NCBI GenBank assembly: GCA_019232625.1
Contig: JAFANP010000055.1
Coordinates: forward strand, 1-64,000
DNA: 64,000 bases
DNA from: Alphaproteobacteria bacterium
GTDB taxonomy: Bacteria; Pseudomonadota; Alphaproteobacteria; Sphingomonadales; Sphingomonadaceae
Reading direction: 5' to 3'
Under the pieces are notes generated by a model. It was not told the DNA's origin, did no database searches, and was given only the letters and a program-made list of their open reading frames with translations. The position numbers were made by a program, and so were the translations under genes. Shown here in pieces: positions 54,311-63,058 of the stretch. Position 1 is the stretch's first letter, and each line of letters begins with the position of its first letter.

Positions 54311-55549
54311 ATGTTTGCCAGTCAACAGGTCCAGCACAGACCGCAGGTTCGGACTTCCGTCGATGTGTCGTCCTTAAGTCTTTACGTTCACTTTCCTTTT
54401 TGCAGGCAGAAATGTCACTTCTGCGATTGGGTGCAGCGCGTGCCCAAGCAGGATCTTTTGCGGGAAGCGGGCGATTCGAAGCGCAGGAGCTATGTCGACG
54501 CACTGTCGCATGAGCTGCGCGAGCGAGGCATGCGCCTGACCGCGGAAGGCTACCGGCCGACCGTCATCTACTGGGGCGGCGGCACCTCCACGTCGATGAG
54601 CGGCGACGAGGTGGCCGCGATCGTCGAGACCATGAGGGACGGGTTCGATCTTTCGGAGGTCCGCGAGTGGACCATCGAAGGCAGCCCCGACACGGTTTCT
54701 CCCGAATCGCTCGCCCATTACCGCGCGCTCGGCTTCAACCGCTTCAGCGTCGGCGTTCAGTCCTTCCAGGACGGACGGCTGCGCAAGCTCGGCCGCCGCC
54801 ACAACAGCGACCAGGGCCGCGACGCGATCCGCGCGGCGCGGGCGGCGGGGTTCGAGACGGTGAGCCTCGACATCATGTGCGGCTTCGCGGACGAGACGCC
54901 CGAGGAGACCGACGCCAACGTCGCCGCGGCCGTCGACCTCCACCCCGAGCATCTCTCGGTCTACACCTTCCGCCCGACCGAAGGCACCGTCATCCGCCGC
55001 TCGATCGATCACCACCAGGTGAAGCTCGAGGTCGCCCGGCAGCTCGCCTCCTACCAGCGTGCGAGCAAGGCGCTGGTGCGTGCCGGCTACGCCGAATATG
55101 GAGTCGGATATTTCGGACAGCCGGCGGAGAACGTCACCGCGATGTTCCAGCTTCGCTCCGACGTCGCAGGCTTCGGATCGGGAGCGGTGTCGATCATGGA
55201 TGGCACCTATCTCGGCCACACCAGCGGCCTGCTCGACCGTTATATAGACGATCCTTTGCACCATGATTTCGAGCAGTCCTTGATGGCCCCCGGAGTGGCG
55301 CTGTCCCTGCTGCGCAGCGGCCTTTCGATCCATGGCGGGATCGCCGCGGACGATTGGGAGAGGCGGATCGGAGAAAGCCTTGCCGAGAGCTTGCGCCGGC
55401 CGGAGATCGCCCGGCTGCTGGCGATGCTCGACGTCACCGGCGCCGTCGAGCTCAGCGAGGAACGCATCGCCCTGCGGCCGGAAAAGGCGGCGCTGGTGAT
55501 TATCGGCCTGATGAACCAGGCGATGCTCGCCTCCTCCGCGACGCAATGA
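54311..55549 (+). CDS. Thiopeptide cluster: HemN-like radical SAM protein (NosN/TbtI-like class C methylase)
   Basis: 412 residues, ATG with GGGGGAG. FeS triad CRQKCHFC in SLYVHFPFCRQKCHFCDW, then IYWGGGTSTSMS, EGSPDTVS, RFSVGVQSFQDGRLRKLGR, the HemN/HemW-like SAM-binding pattern. The C-terminal region is that of class C methylases. NosN of nosiheptide transfers the C1 unit and closes the side ring; TbtI methylates a thiazole. The neighbouring NosI/J/K-like genes favour a NosN role. Heme synthesis (HemW) is less likely here. Confidence 0.85.
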   Translation: MFASQQVQHRPQVRTSVDVSSLSLYVHFPFCRQKCHFCDWVQRVPKQDLLREAGDSKRRSYVDALSHELRERGMRLTAEGYRPTVIYWGGGTSTSMSGDEVAAIVETMRDGFDLSEVREWTIEGSPDTVSPESLAHYRALGFNRFSVGVQSFQDGRLRKLGRRHNSDQGRDAIRAARAAGFETVSLDIMCGFADETPEETDANVAAAVDLHPEHLSVYTFRPTEGTVIRRSIDHHQVKLEVARQLASYQRASKALVRAGYAEYGVGYFGQPAENVTAMFQLRSDVAGFGSGAVSIMDGTYLGHTSGLLDRYIDDPLHHDFEQSLMAPGVALSLLRSGLSIHGGIAADDWERRIGESLAESLRRPEIARLLAMLDVTGAVELSEERIALRPEKAALVIIGLMNQAMLASSATQ

Positions 55550-58251
55550 CGGGCCTCGACGCCGCCGCCGAGCGCCCCACTGCTGACATGACCGGGATCG
55601 GCGCCGCGGGCTTCGACGAGAGCGAGGCGACGCCGCTCGCCGCGCCGCGTCCGCAGGTCGCCGGCCTGATCCTGTCGAGGCGCTGCGCGCTGGACTTCGC
55701 GGCGCTGGGGCCGCTCGGCGCCGAGGCGGCGATGGCGACGCTCGCCGAGGCGGAGCGGCTTGCAGGAAGCTGCGCCGAGGCGGCGGAGGCGCTCGCCGGC
55801 GCTCTCTTCCCCCTGGTGTCGCGCTGTTCCGAGACGGAGCGCCGCATCGTGCTCGCCGTGAAGCGCGCCGTCCACAACCAGCGCGACGTGACTCCGGAGC
55901 AGGCGGCGGCGCTGATCGCGCTCGGCGGTCCCGCCGTGGACGACGCGCTGGCGCGCTACGGCCGTTCCCGCGCCGAGGCGATCGACGCGCGCCGACGTGC
56001 CGAAGCGCAGTTCGAGGCGACTCTCGACGGCGGCCGTCGCACGATCGCGACGCTGGCCGGCGGGCAGGATTTCCTGAAGGCGCTCCACCTTTCCGGGCGG
56101 CAGCTCGTCGAGAGCAGCTGGCGCTACAGCCGCGGCGTCCTGGAGGAAGGGCGCTGCGACAAGGCGTCGCGGAAGATGGAAGCGCGGCTGGTCAGCTTCC
56201 TCTATCGGATGGCGCTGAAGCCGTCGCCTTTCGGCTCTTTCGTCGAGCTGCGCTTCCACGCGCGCGACTCGGCCCCGTCGACCGAATCGGCCCCGACCCG
56301 TCACGTCGTCGTCGCGCGGATGCTGCTCCTTTGGCTGGTCAACAACCTGCTGCGCTATCCGCCGATCGCCGCCCAGGCCCGGCTGAGGCTCAACCCGCTC
56401 ATCACGTGGGAGCCGGATCGGCTCACCTTCTTCCGGCGCGCGGAAGAGGGGGCCTACGACATGTTCGGGCGCGAGCGGTTCGTCGCATTGCCGCGACGCC
56501 CGGCCATCGACCGGCTGCTCGCCGCCGCCGCGCGCCAAGGCAGCGTCCCCGCCCTGATCGAGGAGATGGTCGGGCATGGGGAGGACGAGGCGACTGTGCG
56601 GGCGGTGCTGGAGCGGCTGATCGAATGCGGCGCCATCGAGCGGACCTTGAACATCCCCGATCAGACGTTGCGCTACGCGCGCGCCGCCGCCGAGGCCTTC
56701 GCTTCGATGCCCGGAGAGGCGGCGGAGCGGGCGAGCCAGGCCTTCGCCAACATCGACGCGATGGAGACGGAGTTCGCCGAGGCGGACGTCGCGGGCCGCA
56801 TCAGCCTGGTCGGGCGGCTCTACGGCGAGATCGAATCGGCCAGCGCCATTTCGGGCGATTCCGTTCCCGGCCCCGAGGGCATCAAGACCTATTTCTACGA
56901 GGAGGTCGGCTCGCGCGTGCCGGCGGACGCGATCGTGCCGGAAATCCCCGAATCGGTCGTCTCGGACCTCGCCGACCTCACCCCGGCGATCGGCCTGTTC
57001 GACGAGATACTGATCGAGCGCCTCGCCCTCTACCATTTCTTCCGGGAGCGATTCGGCGAGTCGGGCGCGCCGGTGCCGCTCCTCGACATGTACAAGGCCT
57101 TTTCCAGCCTCGCCCCGGAGGAGATCGATCGTCGTCTCGCCGGCGGCGACTGCCCGGAAGTGGCCGCCCTCTCCGTCCTGCGGCGCGAGTGGATCCAGGA
57201 GGTTCGGGCGCGTCTCGCCGAGCATGGCGGGGACGAGGTGGACCTGCGCGCGGTCGCTCCGGACCTGTTCAGGCCGCCGCACCGTGCGTTCGCGCGGCCG
57301 TGGGATTCGGCGAGCTTTTATCTCCAGCCGAGCGATGCCGCCTTTGGGGGGCCGATCGCGATGAACGGCGCGACCATGGGCCATGGGGCGGCCATGGCGC
57401 GCTTTTGCTCCGTTCTGGAGGAAAGGTCGGAACTCGGCGCCGTGCTTCGCCGGTCGGACGAACGGGCCTTTCCCGAGGCGCGCCGCGCGGATCTGACGGC
57501 GGTGCTCGGCACCAACACCAACCTCCATCCCCCCGTCTGGGCGGAGCAGATCGAATATCCCGGCTCACTCGCCGCCGACGACGGCCGGCCGGTGCTCCAT
57601 CTGAACGCGCTCGCCGTCTCCGCCGACCCGGACACGCACCGGCTGGTGCTCACCAGCGAAGGCGATCCGCGGCCGATCGACCTGACGCCGCTCAATGCCC
57701 TCTATCCGACCATCGGGCCGAGCCTCTATCGCTTCCTCAGCCTCCTCTCGCCCTACGGGAACTTCCGCAGCCGGGCGTGGCTGCTGCACCTCACCGAGCG
57801 CGGGCGCGGCCTCTCCGGCCTGCCGCGGATCCGCTACGGATCGATCGTCCTGCAGCGGCGCTGCCGGATCGTCGGCGCCGATGCGGCGGCGACGCTCGCG
57901 GAGACCGATCCGATGACGCTCGAGGGCCTGGCCGCGTTCGAGGCCTGGCGCCGGGCGCACGACCTGCCCCGCCGGGGCTTCTATTCCGGCTTCGCCGAAG
58001 CCGGGTCGGGCCGAGGGCGATCGACGGTGGAAGCCGTGCTCAAGCAGTCGCGGCAGATGCGGCTGCGCAAGCCCCATTTCTACGACTTCGCCAATCCTTT
58101 TCTGATGCGTGCGCTTCGCGCGCACCTTTCCGCGAACCCGGAGCTGAGCCTGCTGTTCGAGGAATGCCTGCCCGACGCCGCCTGCTACGAAGGCGGCGGC
58201 CCCTCCCGCGCGGAGGAGTTCATCGTCCAGCTGGACGTGCCCCGCCGATGA
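55546..58251 (+). CDS. Thiopeptide cluster: LanB-type glutamylating dehydratase (NosE/TbtB-like)
   Basis: Glutamyl-tRNA-dependent esterification of Ser/Thr, first half of dehydration. 901 residues from ATG 55546 (ATGA overlap); the open frame reaches further up but inside the radical SAM gene. Lantibiotic dehydratase N-terminal domain features: SRKMEARLVSFLYRMALKPS-PFGSFVEL, and RWLPSPLL-like counterparts later (FYLQPSDAAFGG; VLGTNTNLHPPVWAEQIEYP; LHLNALAVS). It lacks a C-terminal elimination domain, which is the separate next gene, the split layout of thiopeptide clusters. Confidence 0.92.
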   Translation: MTGLDAAAERPTADMTGIGAAGFDESEATPLAAPRPQVAGLILSRRCALDFAALGPLGAEAAMATLAEAERLAGSCAEAAEALAGALFPLVSRCSETERRIVLAVKRAVHNQRDVTPEQAAALIALGGPAVDDALARYGRSRAEAIDARRRAEAQFEATLDGGRRTIATLAGGQDFLKALHLSGRQLVESSWRYSRGVLEEGRCDKASRKMEARLVSFLYRMALKPSPFGSFVELRFHARDSAPSTESAPTRHVVVARMLLLWLVNNLLRYPPIAAQARLRLNPLITWEPDRLTFFRRAEEGAYDMFGRERFVALPRRPAIDRLLAAAARQGSVPALIEEMVGHGEDEATVRAVLERLIECGAIERTLNIPDQTLRYARAAAEAFASMPGEAAERASQAFANIDAMETEFAEADVAGRISLVGRLYGEIESASAISGDSVPGPEGIKTYFYEEVGSRVPADAIVPEIPESVVSDLADLTPAIGLFDEILIERLALYHFFRERFGESGAPVPLLDMYKAFSSLAPEEIDRRLAGGDCPEVAALSVLRREWIQEVRARLAEHGGDEVDLRAVAPDLFRPPHRAFARPWDSASFYLQPSDAAFGGPIAMNGATMGHGAAMARFCSVLEERSELGAVLRRSDERAFPEARRADLTAVLGTNTNLHPPVWAEQIEYPGSLAADDGRPVLHLNALAVSADPDTHRLVLTSEGDPRPIDLTPLNALYPTIGPSLYRFLSLLSPYGNFRSRAWLLHLTERGRGLSGLPRIRYGSIVLQRRCRIVGADAAATLAETDPMTLEGLAAFEAWRRAHDLPRRGFYSGFAEAGSGRGRSTVEAVLKQSRQMRLRKPHFYDFANPFLMRALRAHLSANPELSLLFEECLPDAACYEGGGPSRAEEFIVQLDVPRR

Positions 58252-59156
58252 CCGACGTGCCGCCGTGGATCTGCTGGCATCTCTTCTACCATTCGAACCA
58301 GGACGCCATCCTGGCCGAAGCGGTGAAGCCGCTGGTGGACGAGCTGGATGCCGGAGGGCATCTCTCCGGATTCTTCTTCCTGCGCTACTGGGACGGCGGG
58401 CCGCACCTCAGGCTGCGCTTCCGCCCGGCGGCCGCGGCCTTCGCGCCCGCCCTCGTCGAGCGGGTCGAATCGGCCCTGCGCGCGGGCGTGCGGGAGACTC
58501 CCAGCACCGCGCCGATCGATGCCGTCACCTATGCGCGGATGGCCGGGCATCTCGGCCGCGCCGAGGGGGTGGAGGCCGAATCGCTGCGCCCCGACAACCT
58601 CCTCGAGCGGCGCGACTACGTCCCCGAGACGGGGAAATATGGCGAGGGCGCCGGCATGGCGTGCGCCGAGCGGATATTCTCGGCGAGCAGCCGCGCAGCG
58701 CTCGATTCGCTGGTGCGGCGGCCGGACCGGCGCGGCGCGATCGGCGCAGGGCTTCTGGCGATGCTCTCCGGGCTTTCCGCCCTCGGCCACGACGCGGCGA
58801 GCGCCAAGGCGTTCCTCGCCCGCTACGCCGGCTTCTGGGGCGAGCATGCCAAGACGGTGCAGGGCGAGGCCGTGCGGCACGGTGCGGTGACGGCCGCGCC
58901 CGCTCTGGCGGAGGTGGCGCAGGCGATCCTCGGCGGCGGCCGCATCCCAGGTCCGCTCGCCGGCTGGGCTCGGGCGCTCTCCGGCGCCCGCGAGGCGCTG
59001 GGGCTTCGCCCCGGCGTCGAGCCGGACGCTCGGCGGGACTTCCTCGCCACCAATTATTTCCACACCCACAACAACCGGCTCGGCCTCCTCACCCTGGACG
59101 AAGCCTATCTGGGCCGGCTCGCGGACGCCTCGCTGGCGAGGCGGGAGGCGGCATGA
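58248..59156 (+). CDS. Thiopeptide cluster: split LanB elimination domain (NosD/TbtC-like)
   Basis: Removes glutamate to form dehydroalanine/dehydrobutyrine. 302 residues of the thiopeptide-type SpaB C-terminal-like family: WICWHLFYHSNQDAILAEAV, FFFLRYWDGGPHLRLRF, TGKYGEGAGMACAERIFSAS and the C-terminal NYFHTHNNRLGL. ATG within the stop of the dehydratase gene. HTHNNRLG is the family's C-terminal signature. Confidence 0.9.
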   Translation: MTDVPPWICWHLFYHSNQDAILAEAVKPLVDELDAGGHLSGFFFLRYWDGGPHLRLRFRPAAAAFAPALVERVESALRAGVRETPSTAPIDAVTYARMAGHLGRAEGVEAESLRPDNLLERRDYVPETGKYGEGAGMACAERIFSASSRAALDSLVRRPDRRGAIGAGLLAMLSGLSALGHDAASAKAFLARYAGFWGEHAKTVQGEAVRHGAVTAAPALAEVAQAILGGGRIPGPLAGWARALSGAREALGLRPGVEPDARRDFLATNYFHTHNNRLGLLTLDEAYLGRLADASLARREAA

Positions 59157-59869
59157 ACGCCGCCGCCGCCGCGCCCGGAATCATCGTCCTCCACGGGCTG
59201 ATGGGGACCGCCGCGAGCCATTTCGGCCGGCCGATGGCCGCCTGGCGGGAGCGGCGGCGCGTCTATCCGGTCGACCTTCCCGGCCACGGCGCCTGCAAGG
59301 CCGATGCGCCGGCAGCCTATTACAGCCGGGTGGCGGACTGGTTCTGCCGCGCGCTCGAGGCGGTGGGGCCGGCCCATGTCGTCGGCGCCTCCTATCTCGG
59401 CGGCACGCTCGGCCTCCTCGCCGCGCGGCGCCGCCCGGACCTGCTGCGCTCGCTCGTCGTCACGGGCTATACGGCGGAGGTGCCGCCCGCCGCCTTCGTC
59501 GCCTGGAGCGCCAGCTTCAAGATGCTCGCCGACGCGAACCCAGGGATGCAGGCGGCCTATCGGCAGCTCCACGGGCCGCGCTGGGGCGACACGCTCGCCG
59601 CCGTCACCGAGGATTGCAAGGCGTCCTACGAGACGGTGATCGCGATGCGCTGGAGCGAGATCGAGGCGCTGCCCCTACCGGTGCTGCTGGCGAACGGCGA
59701 CCTCAAGCAGAACGAGCGGGAGGCGGCCGGCCGCTACGCCTCGGGGATCGGGGCCATCACCGGGCGGGTCATCGAGGATGCCGGCCATCTGCCGATGGTC
59801 GACCGTCCGGAGGCCTTCGCCGCCGCGGTGGAGGAGTTTTGGCTGGAGCAGGACGGGGGCCACGCGTGA
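59153..59869 (+). CDS. Thiopeptide cluster: alpha/beta hydrolase acyltransferase (NosK-like)
   Basis: 238 residues, ATGA overlap. alpha/beta-hydrolase fold: oxyanion VLHGLMGT, nucleophile Ser80 in VGASYLGGT, His212 in DAGHLPMVDRPE; Asp183 in NGDLKQ is a possible acid. In nosiheptide, NosK moves the indolyl acyl group from carrier NosJ to the peptide cysteine. Direct adjacency to the carrier (59866) and the ligase (60066) supports that job here. Confidence 0.85.
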   Translation: MNAAAAAPGIIVLHGLMGTAASHFGRPMAAWRERRRVYPVDLPGHGACKADAPAAYYSRVADWFCRALEAVGPAHVVGASYLGGTLGLLAARRRPDLLRSLVVTGYTAEVPPAAFVAWSASFKMLADANPGMQAAYRQLHGPRWGDTLAAVTEDCKASYETVIAMRWSEIEALPLPVLLANGDLKQNEREAAGRYASGIGAITGRVIEDAGHLPMVDRPEAFAAAVEEFWLEQDGGHA

Positions 59870-60069
59870 ACAAGGCGGAATTGAAGGCGGAGCTTGAAGG
59901 AGTCATCCAGGACACGGTCGAGACCAGGCCGCTCGACAGCCTGGAGATGCTCGTCGTGCGGACGCTGATCCGCAGCAAGGGTATCGAGCTCGGGGACGAG
60001 GACGGCCCGTCGGAACCGACGATCAGGGGATGGATGGAATGGCTTTGCGCGCATTCGCCGGATGGATGA
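59866..60069 (+). CDS. Thiopeptide cluster: minimal acyl carrier protein (NosJ-like)
   Basis: 67 residues, GTG start inside the hydrolase stop. The phosphopantetheine site is RPLDSLEMLV with Ser25, in the DSL context of carrier proteins. Helices before and after fit a trimmed carrier fold. Easily missed because of size. It would hold the aryl acid activated by the next gene and hand it to the hydrolase-type acyltransferase. Confidence 0.82.
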   Translation: MNKAELKAELEGVIQDTVETRPLDSLEMLVVRTLIRSKGIELGDEDGPSEPTIRGWMEWLCAHSPDG

Positions 60070-61346
60070 ACGACGCCGCCGCGGCGGCCGCTTCGCGCAA
60101 CGGGGTGACGATCGGCGAGGCCTTCGTCAGCTGGCGTGACATCGACCGGAAGGCGGCGGCGCAGGCGCGCGACCTGCGCCCTTTCGCCACCTACGTCGTC
60201 GACCCCGATGCCGGCCATGACAGCTTCGTGGCGCTCCTCGCGGTGGCGCGCACGCCCGCGGCGGCCTTGCTCTGGGGGGTGCCGGCCGAGCTGCCGCTGC
60301 CGTCCGAGAAGATCGCGCCGGGGCTGCACGTCGCCGAGCCCAACCCGCTGCTGCGCCGGCTCGGCGACCGTCCGCTCTACGGCTCGTTGACCTCCGGATC
60401 GAGCGGGACGGCCAAGCTCCCGATCGGCTTTGCCGACCAGATGACGCTCACCGGCTTCCACTACGACAAGATGCTCTACGAGCCGACGCTGGGCGAGCCG
60501 GGGGAGGGCGGCACCCTCGCGACCGGGCTGCCGCCGGCCTATTCCGCGACCTTGATGATGGCGATCATCCCGGCCTGGCATACGGCGCGCAACCTGCTGG
60601 TCGTCCGGCCCGACCGCTGGGACCTCATCCATGCCCAGGCGGCGAAGGCGAAGGTGATGGCGATGAGCGTTCCGGCGCTGCTGCCGCTCGCCTGCGCCTC
60701 GGCCCCCAAGGGGAGCCGGGGCGCCGGGCTCACCCTCCTCACCACCGCCGGCTACCTCACCCGCAGCCGCATCGCCGCCGTGCGCGAGCGGCTCGACGAG
60801 GCGGGGCTGATGAGCTCCTACGGCGCCAGCGAGACGGGGGTGATGACCCTCGATCCGGCGCCGACCGGCGAGCTGCACGTCGGCCGGCCGCTGTTCGGCA
60901 AGCCGGTCTGGCTGTCGGGCGCCGGCGACGATTCGGTCGGCAAGGTCACCACGTCCGGGCCCGATTGCCGCGAATATTATCTCGACGGGGCGCCGATCCG
61001 CCACATGGACGGGACGGTGGCGATGACCGACCTCGGCCATTTCGACGGCAGCGGGCAATTGTATCTCGACGGGCGGCTAGACGCGGGCGAGAAGATGCGC
61101 GGCGTGACCATTTATCCGCGCCGGATCGAGCGCCACCTCCTGGGAATGCGCGATCTCGAGGATGCCAAGGTGCAGGTCCTCCCCGGCGCCGGCCTCGCCC
61201 CGGACCGCCTGGTGGCGACGATCGTCGGCAATGTCAGCGAGGAGGCGGTCCGCGCTTATTGCGAGCCACTGCCCGATTTCCTTCGACCCACCCATTATGT
61301 CATCAAGGCGGCCGAGCTCGCTTATTCGAACCGGGGGAAACTATAG
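60066..61346 (+). CDS. Thiopeptide cluster: acid-AMP ligase (NosI-like)
   Basis: Activates a carboxylic acid with ATP and loads it on the carrier. 426 residues from ATG 60066, overlapping the carrier stop. ANL-family motifs: P-loop TSGSSGTAKLP (109-119), SYGASETG (251-258), MTDLGHFD (Asp322), DGRLD, and catalytic Lys425 in SNRGKL at the very end. Shorter than acyl-CoA ligases, with the fatty-acid-recognition part missing, consistent with a small aryl acid substrate. Confidence 0.88.
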   Translation: MNDAAAAAASRNGVTIGEAFVSWRDIDRKAAAQARDLRPFATYVVDPDAGHDSFVALLAVARTPAAALLWGVPAELPLPSEKIAPGLHVAEPNPLLRRLGDRPLYGSLTSGSSGTAKLPIGFADQMTLTGFHYDKMLYEPTLGEPGEGGTLATGLPPAYSATLMMAIIPAWHTARNLLVVRPDRWDLIHAQAAKAKVMAMSVPALLPLACASAPKGSRGAGLTLLTTAGYLTRSRIAAVRERLDEAGLMSSYGASETGVMTLDPAPTGELHVGRPLFGKPVWLSGAGDDSVGKVTTSGPDCREYYLDGAPIRHMDGTVAMTDLGHFDGSGQLYLDGRLDAGEKMRGVTIYPRRIERHLLGMRDLEDAKVQVLPGAGLAPDRLVATIVGNVSEEAVRAYCEPLPDFLRPTHYVIKAAELAYSNRGKL

Positions 61347-61347
61347 C

Positions 61348-62460
61348 GTGCCGGCTCCCGCCCGACGTCCTTCAATGCCGTCTCATGTCGAAGTCCACAC
61401 GGACGAGTCCGTGCCGGGCCACGGCGCGCTGCCGACCCTCGTCGAGACGATCCTGCCGGCCGTCCGGGAGAGCGGCGCCCTCGACGCGCAGGCCTGCTAT
61501 TTCGACCGCCTCCTCGCCGACGGAACGGAGCGGCTGCGACTCAGCTTCGCGCCGGGGGACGCCGGAGAGCGGGCGCTGGCCCTTCTTTCGGAGCGGCTGG
61601 AGGCGCAGGGCCGCCACGCGCCCTATCGCGTCATCCACAGCCCGGGGCGAATGCTCTCGGAGCTCGTCACCGGCCCCAAGGCGGGCGAGGTGTTCGAGCG
61701 GTTCAGCCGGCGAACCGCGCCGCTGCTCTTCGGCTGGCTAGAGGATTTCGCCGACGGCCGCGCCCGGCTGCCGAGCCTCGCCTTCGATCTCCTCGCCATC
61801 CAGATACTGAGCCGCGCCGATCCCGCCGCGGCGCCGGGGAAGCGCCCTGCCTATCCGCGGTCCTTCCTCACCTACCGGTCGCACGCCGACGGATTCTTCA
61901 TCATGGCGCGCCGGCCCGACGAGGCGCGCGCCGCGGTCGAGGCGCGCTATGCCCGCGTCGCGCTGGCGTCGCAGGCGCGGCTGCGCGCTCTGCAGGAGGC
62001 GGTGAATGCCGATGCGCTCCCGCCCGAGCTCGCCGCCTGGCGGGCCGCCATGTCGACGATGCTGCGCGAGGTGCGCGAGGCGATCGACGAGGGGGCCATC
62101 TATTTCTCGGCCGGGACGGGCTATCTCGGCGACCAGAACGACCTTTCCGAAAGCCAATTCCACCAGAAGATCCAGTCGTCTTTCGGCTTCCAGTCCTTCA
62201 TGCGCTTCAACCACGCCTTCCTTGCGACGCGGCTCACCATGGGCCTCCTCTACCTGTCGCTGCGCCGGCTTGGCCTCCCGATCCTCGACCGCTATTTCCT
62301 CTGCCACGCCGTCGCCCGCTCGGTTGAGGATGTCTACCAGCTCGATCCGGTCGCCGAGCTGCACGAGTTCCTGGTCGAATCCCTCACCCCCAAATGGTGG
62401 GGCGGAATCGTCCTGCAGCCCCTCGTCCGCTTCGCGGTGCGTTACCTGCCGAGGCTTTAG
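61348..62460 (+). CDS. Thiopeptide cluster: candidate pyridine synthase (NosO/TbtD-like)
   Basis: Formal [4+2] cycloaddition of two dehydroalanines to form the pyridine macrocycle. 370 residues from GTG 61348 (GGGGGA upstream; ATG 61375 is the alternative). It belongs to the thiopeptide-type biosynthesis family: ACYFDRLLADGTERLRLSF near the N-terminus is the counterpart of the YxDG/LRLRF strand in the eliminase. The C-terminal half is all-helical (SSFGFQSFMRFNHAFLATRL; LPILDRYFLCHAVARSVEDV). It is the only unassigned family member, which supports the role. Last gene of the operon. Confidence 0.75.
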   Translation: MPAPARRPSMPSHVEVHTDESVPGHGALPTLVETILPAVRESGALDAQACYFDRLLADGTERLRLSFAPGDAGERALALLSERLEAQGRHAPYRVIHSPGRMLSELVTGPKAGEVFERFSRRTAPLLFGWLEDFADGRARLPSLAFDLLAIQILSRADPAAAPGKRPAYPRSFLTYRSHADGFFIMARRPDEARAAVEARYARVALASQARLRALQEAVNADALPPELAAWRAAMSTMLREVREAIDEGAIYFSAGTGYLGDQNDLSESQFHQKIQSSFGFQSFMRFNHAFLATRLTMGLLYLSLRRLGLPILDRYFLCHAVARSVEDVYQLDPVAELHEFLVESLTPKWWGGIVLQPLVRFAVRYLPRL

Positions 62461-62743
62461 GGGCCGGAGGCGGCGGGCTCGGCGCGTCTTTACGGAATTG
62501 GAGCCTGTCTCCGGGCGACCTTCGACCCTCGATGCTTCAGAGATGCTCGATGTGCGGCTATTTACATCGATCGGCCGTCCAATCCGACGACTTCCGGCAG
62601 CCCCGCGTTTTACTTGGCTCAATACAAAGCCTTGTCGCGATCAACTTCAGTTTTCAAGGACGCTCGATTGACTCGCGGCAACGAGTGAAACATGTTGTCT
62701 TGCTCGAGTCGCTTGACTGCTACCAAAGTTGGGGGATGGTATC
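62461..62743. other. Gap between thiopeptide cluster and next locus
   Basis: 283 bp, with lower GC after 62570, no supported gene. GATTGACTCG near 62667 could be a -35 box for the next gene, but no good -10 follows at the right distance. It is the likely right edge of the thiopeptide cluster. Confidence 0.5.
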
Positions 62744-63031
62744 ATGGATCGCGTCGCAAACGTCTTACTCGCTGCGATTTTGGCCCTTCTGGTTCTTGGC
62801 ATCACGTTCTGGATGGGCCGGGACAGCGGCATGAAGGAGGCCTCGCTGGCATCGTCGGCGTCTCTTTCCGCAGCGTCCCTCTCGGCAGCGTCTCTGTCCG
62901 CCGCCTCGCTTTCCGCAGCGTCGAGCCAGGCTTCGGCGTCGCCCATGGCAGCCTCTCCGGCGGGGCAGCCGCAGGCCCAGGGCCAGGCTCCGGCCCAGCC
63001 GCAACCGCAACAGGCGGCGCCGCGCCGCTGA
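62744..63031 (+). CDS. Small membrane-anchored protein with SAASL repeats
   Basis: 95 residues: MDRVANVLLAAILALLVLGI is one transmembrane helix, then a basic/acid stretch (GRDSGMKEASLASSAS), five tandem LSAAS units, and a Gln/Pro/Ala-rich tail (QAPAQPQPQQAAPRR). The repeats come from near-identical 15-bp units around 62863-62925. No family is recognised. It starts the locus that continues with the ferritin-like and carbamoyltransferase genes, 27 bp downstream. Confidence 0.6.
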   Translation: MDRVANVLLAAILALLVLGITFWMGRDSGMKEASLASSASLSAASLSAASLSAASLSAASSQASASPMAASPAGQPQAQGQAPAQPQPQQAAPRR

Positions 63032-63058
63032 CCGTCGCTTAACACCGGGGACGAGATC

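Noticed and set aside
54311-55549. HemW/coproporphyrinogen oxidase assignment for the radical SAM gene
   Set aside because: The fold family is shared, but the operon context (precursor, LanB, carrier, ligase) points to a class C radical SAM methylase.
55546-59156. Lanthipeptide cluster
   Set aside because: LanB-type proteins alone could mean a lantibiotic, but no LanC cyclase is present, and YcaO, dehydrogenase and the core SCTTCECCCSCS indicate a thiopeptide.
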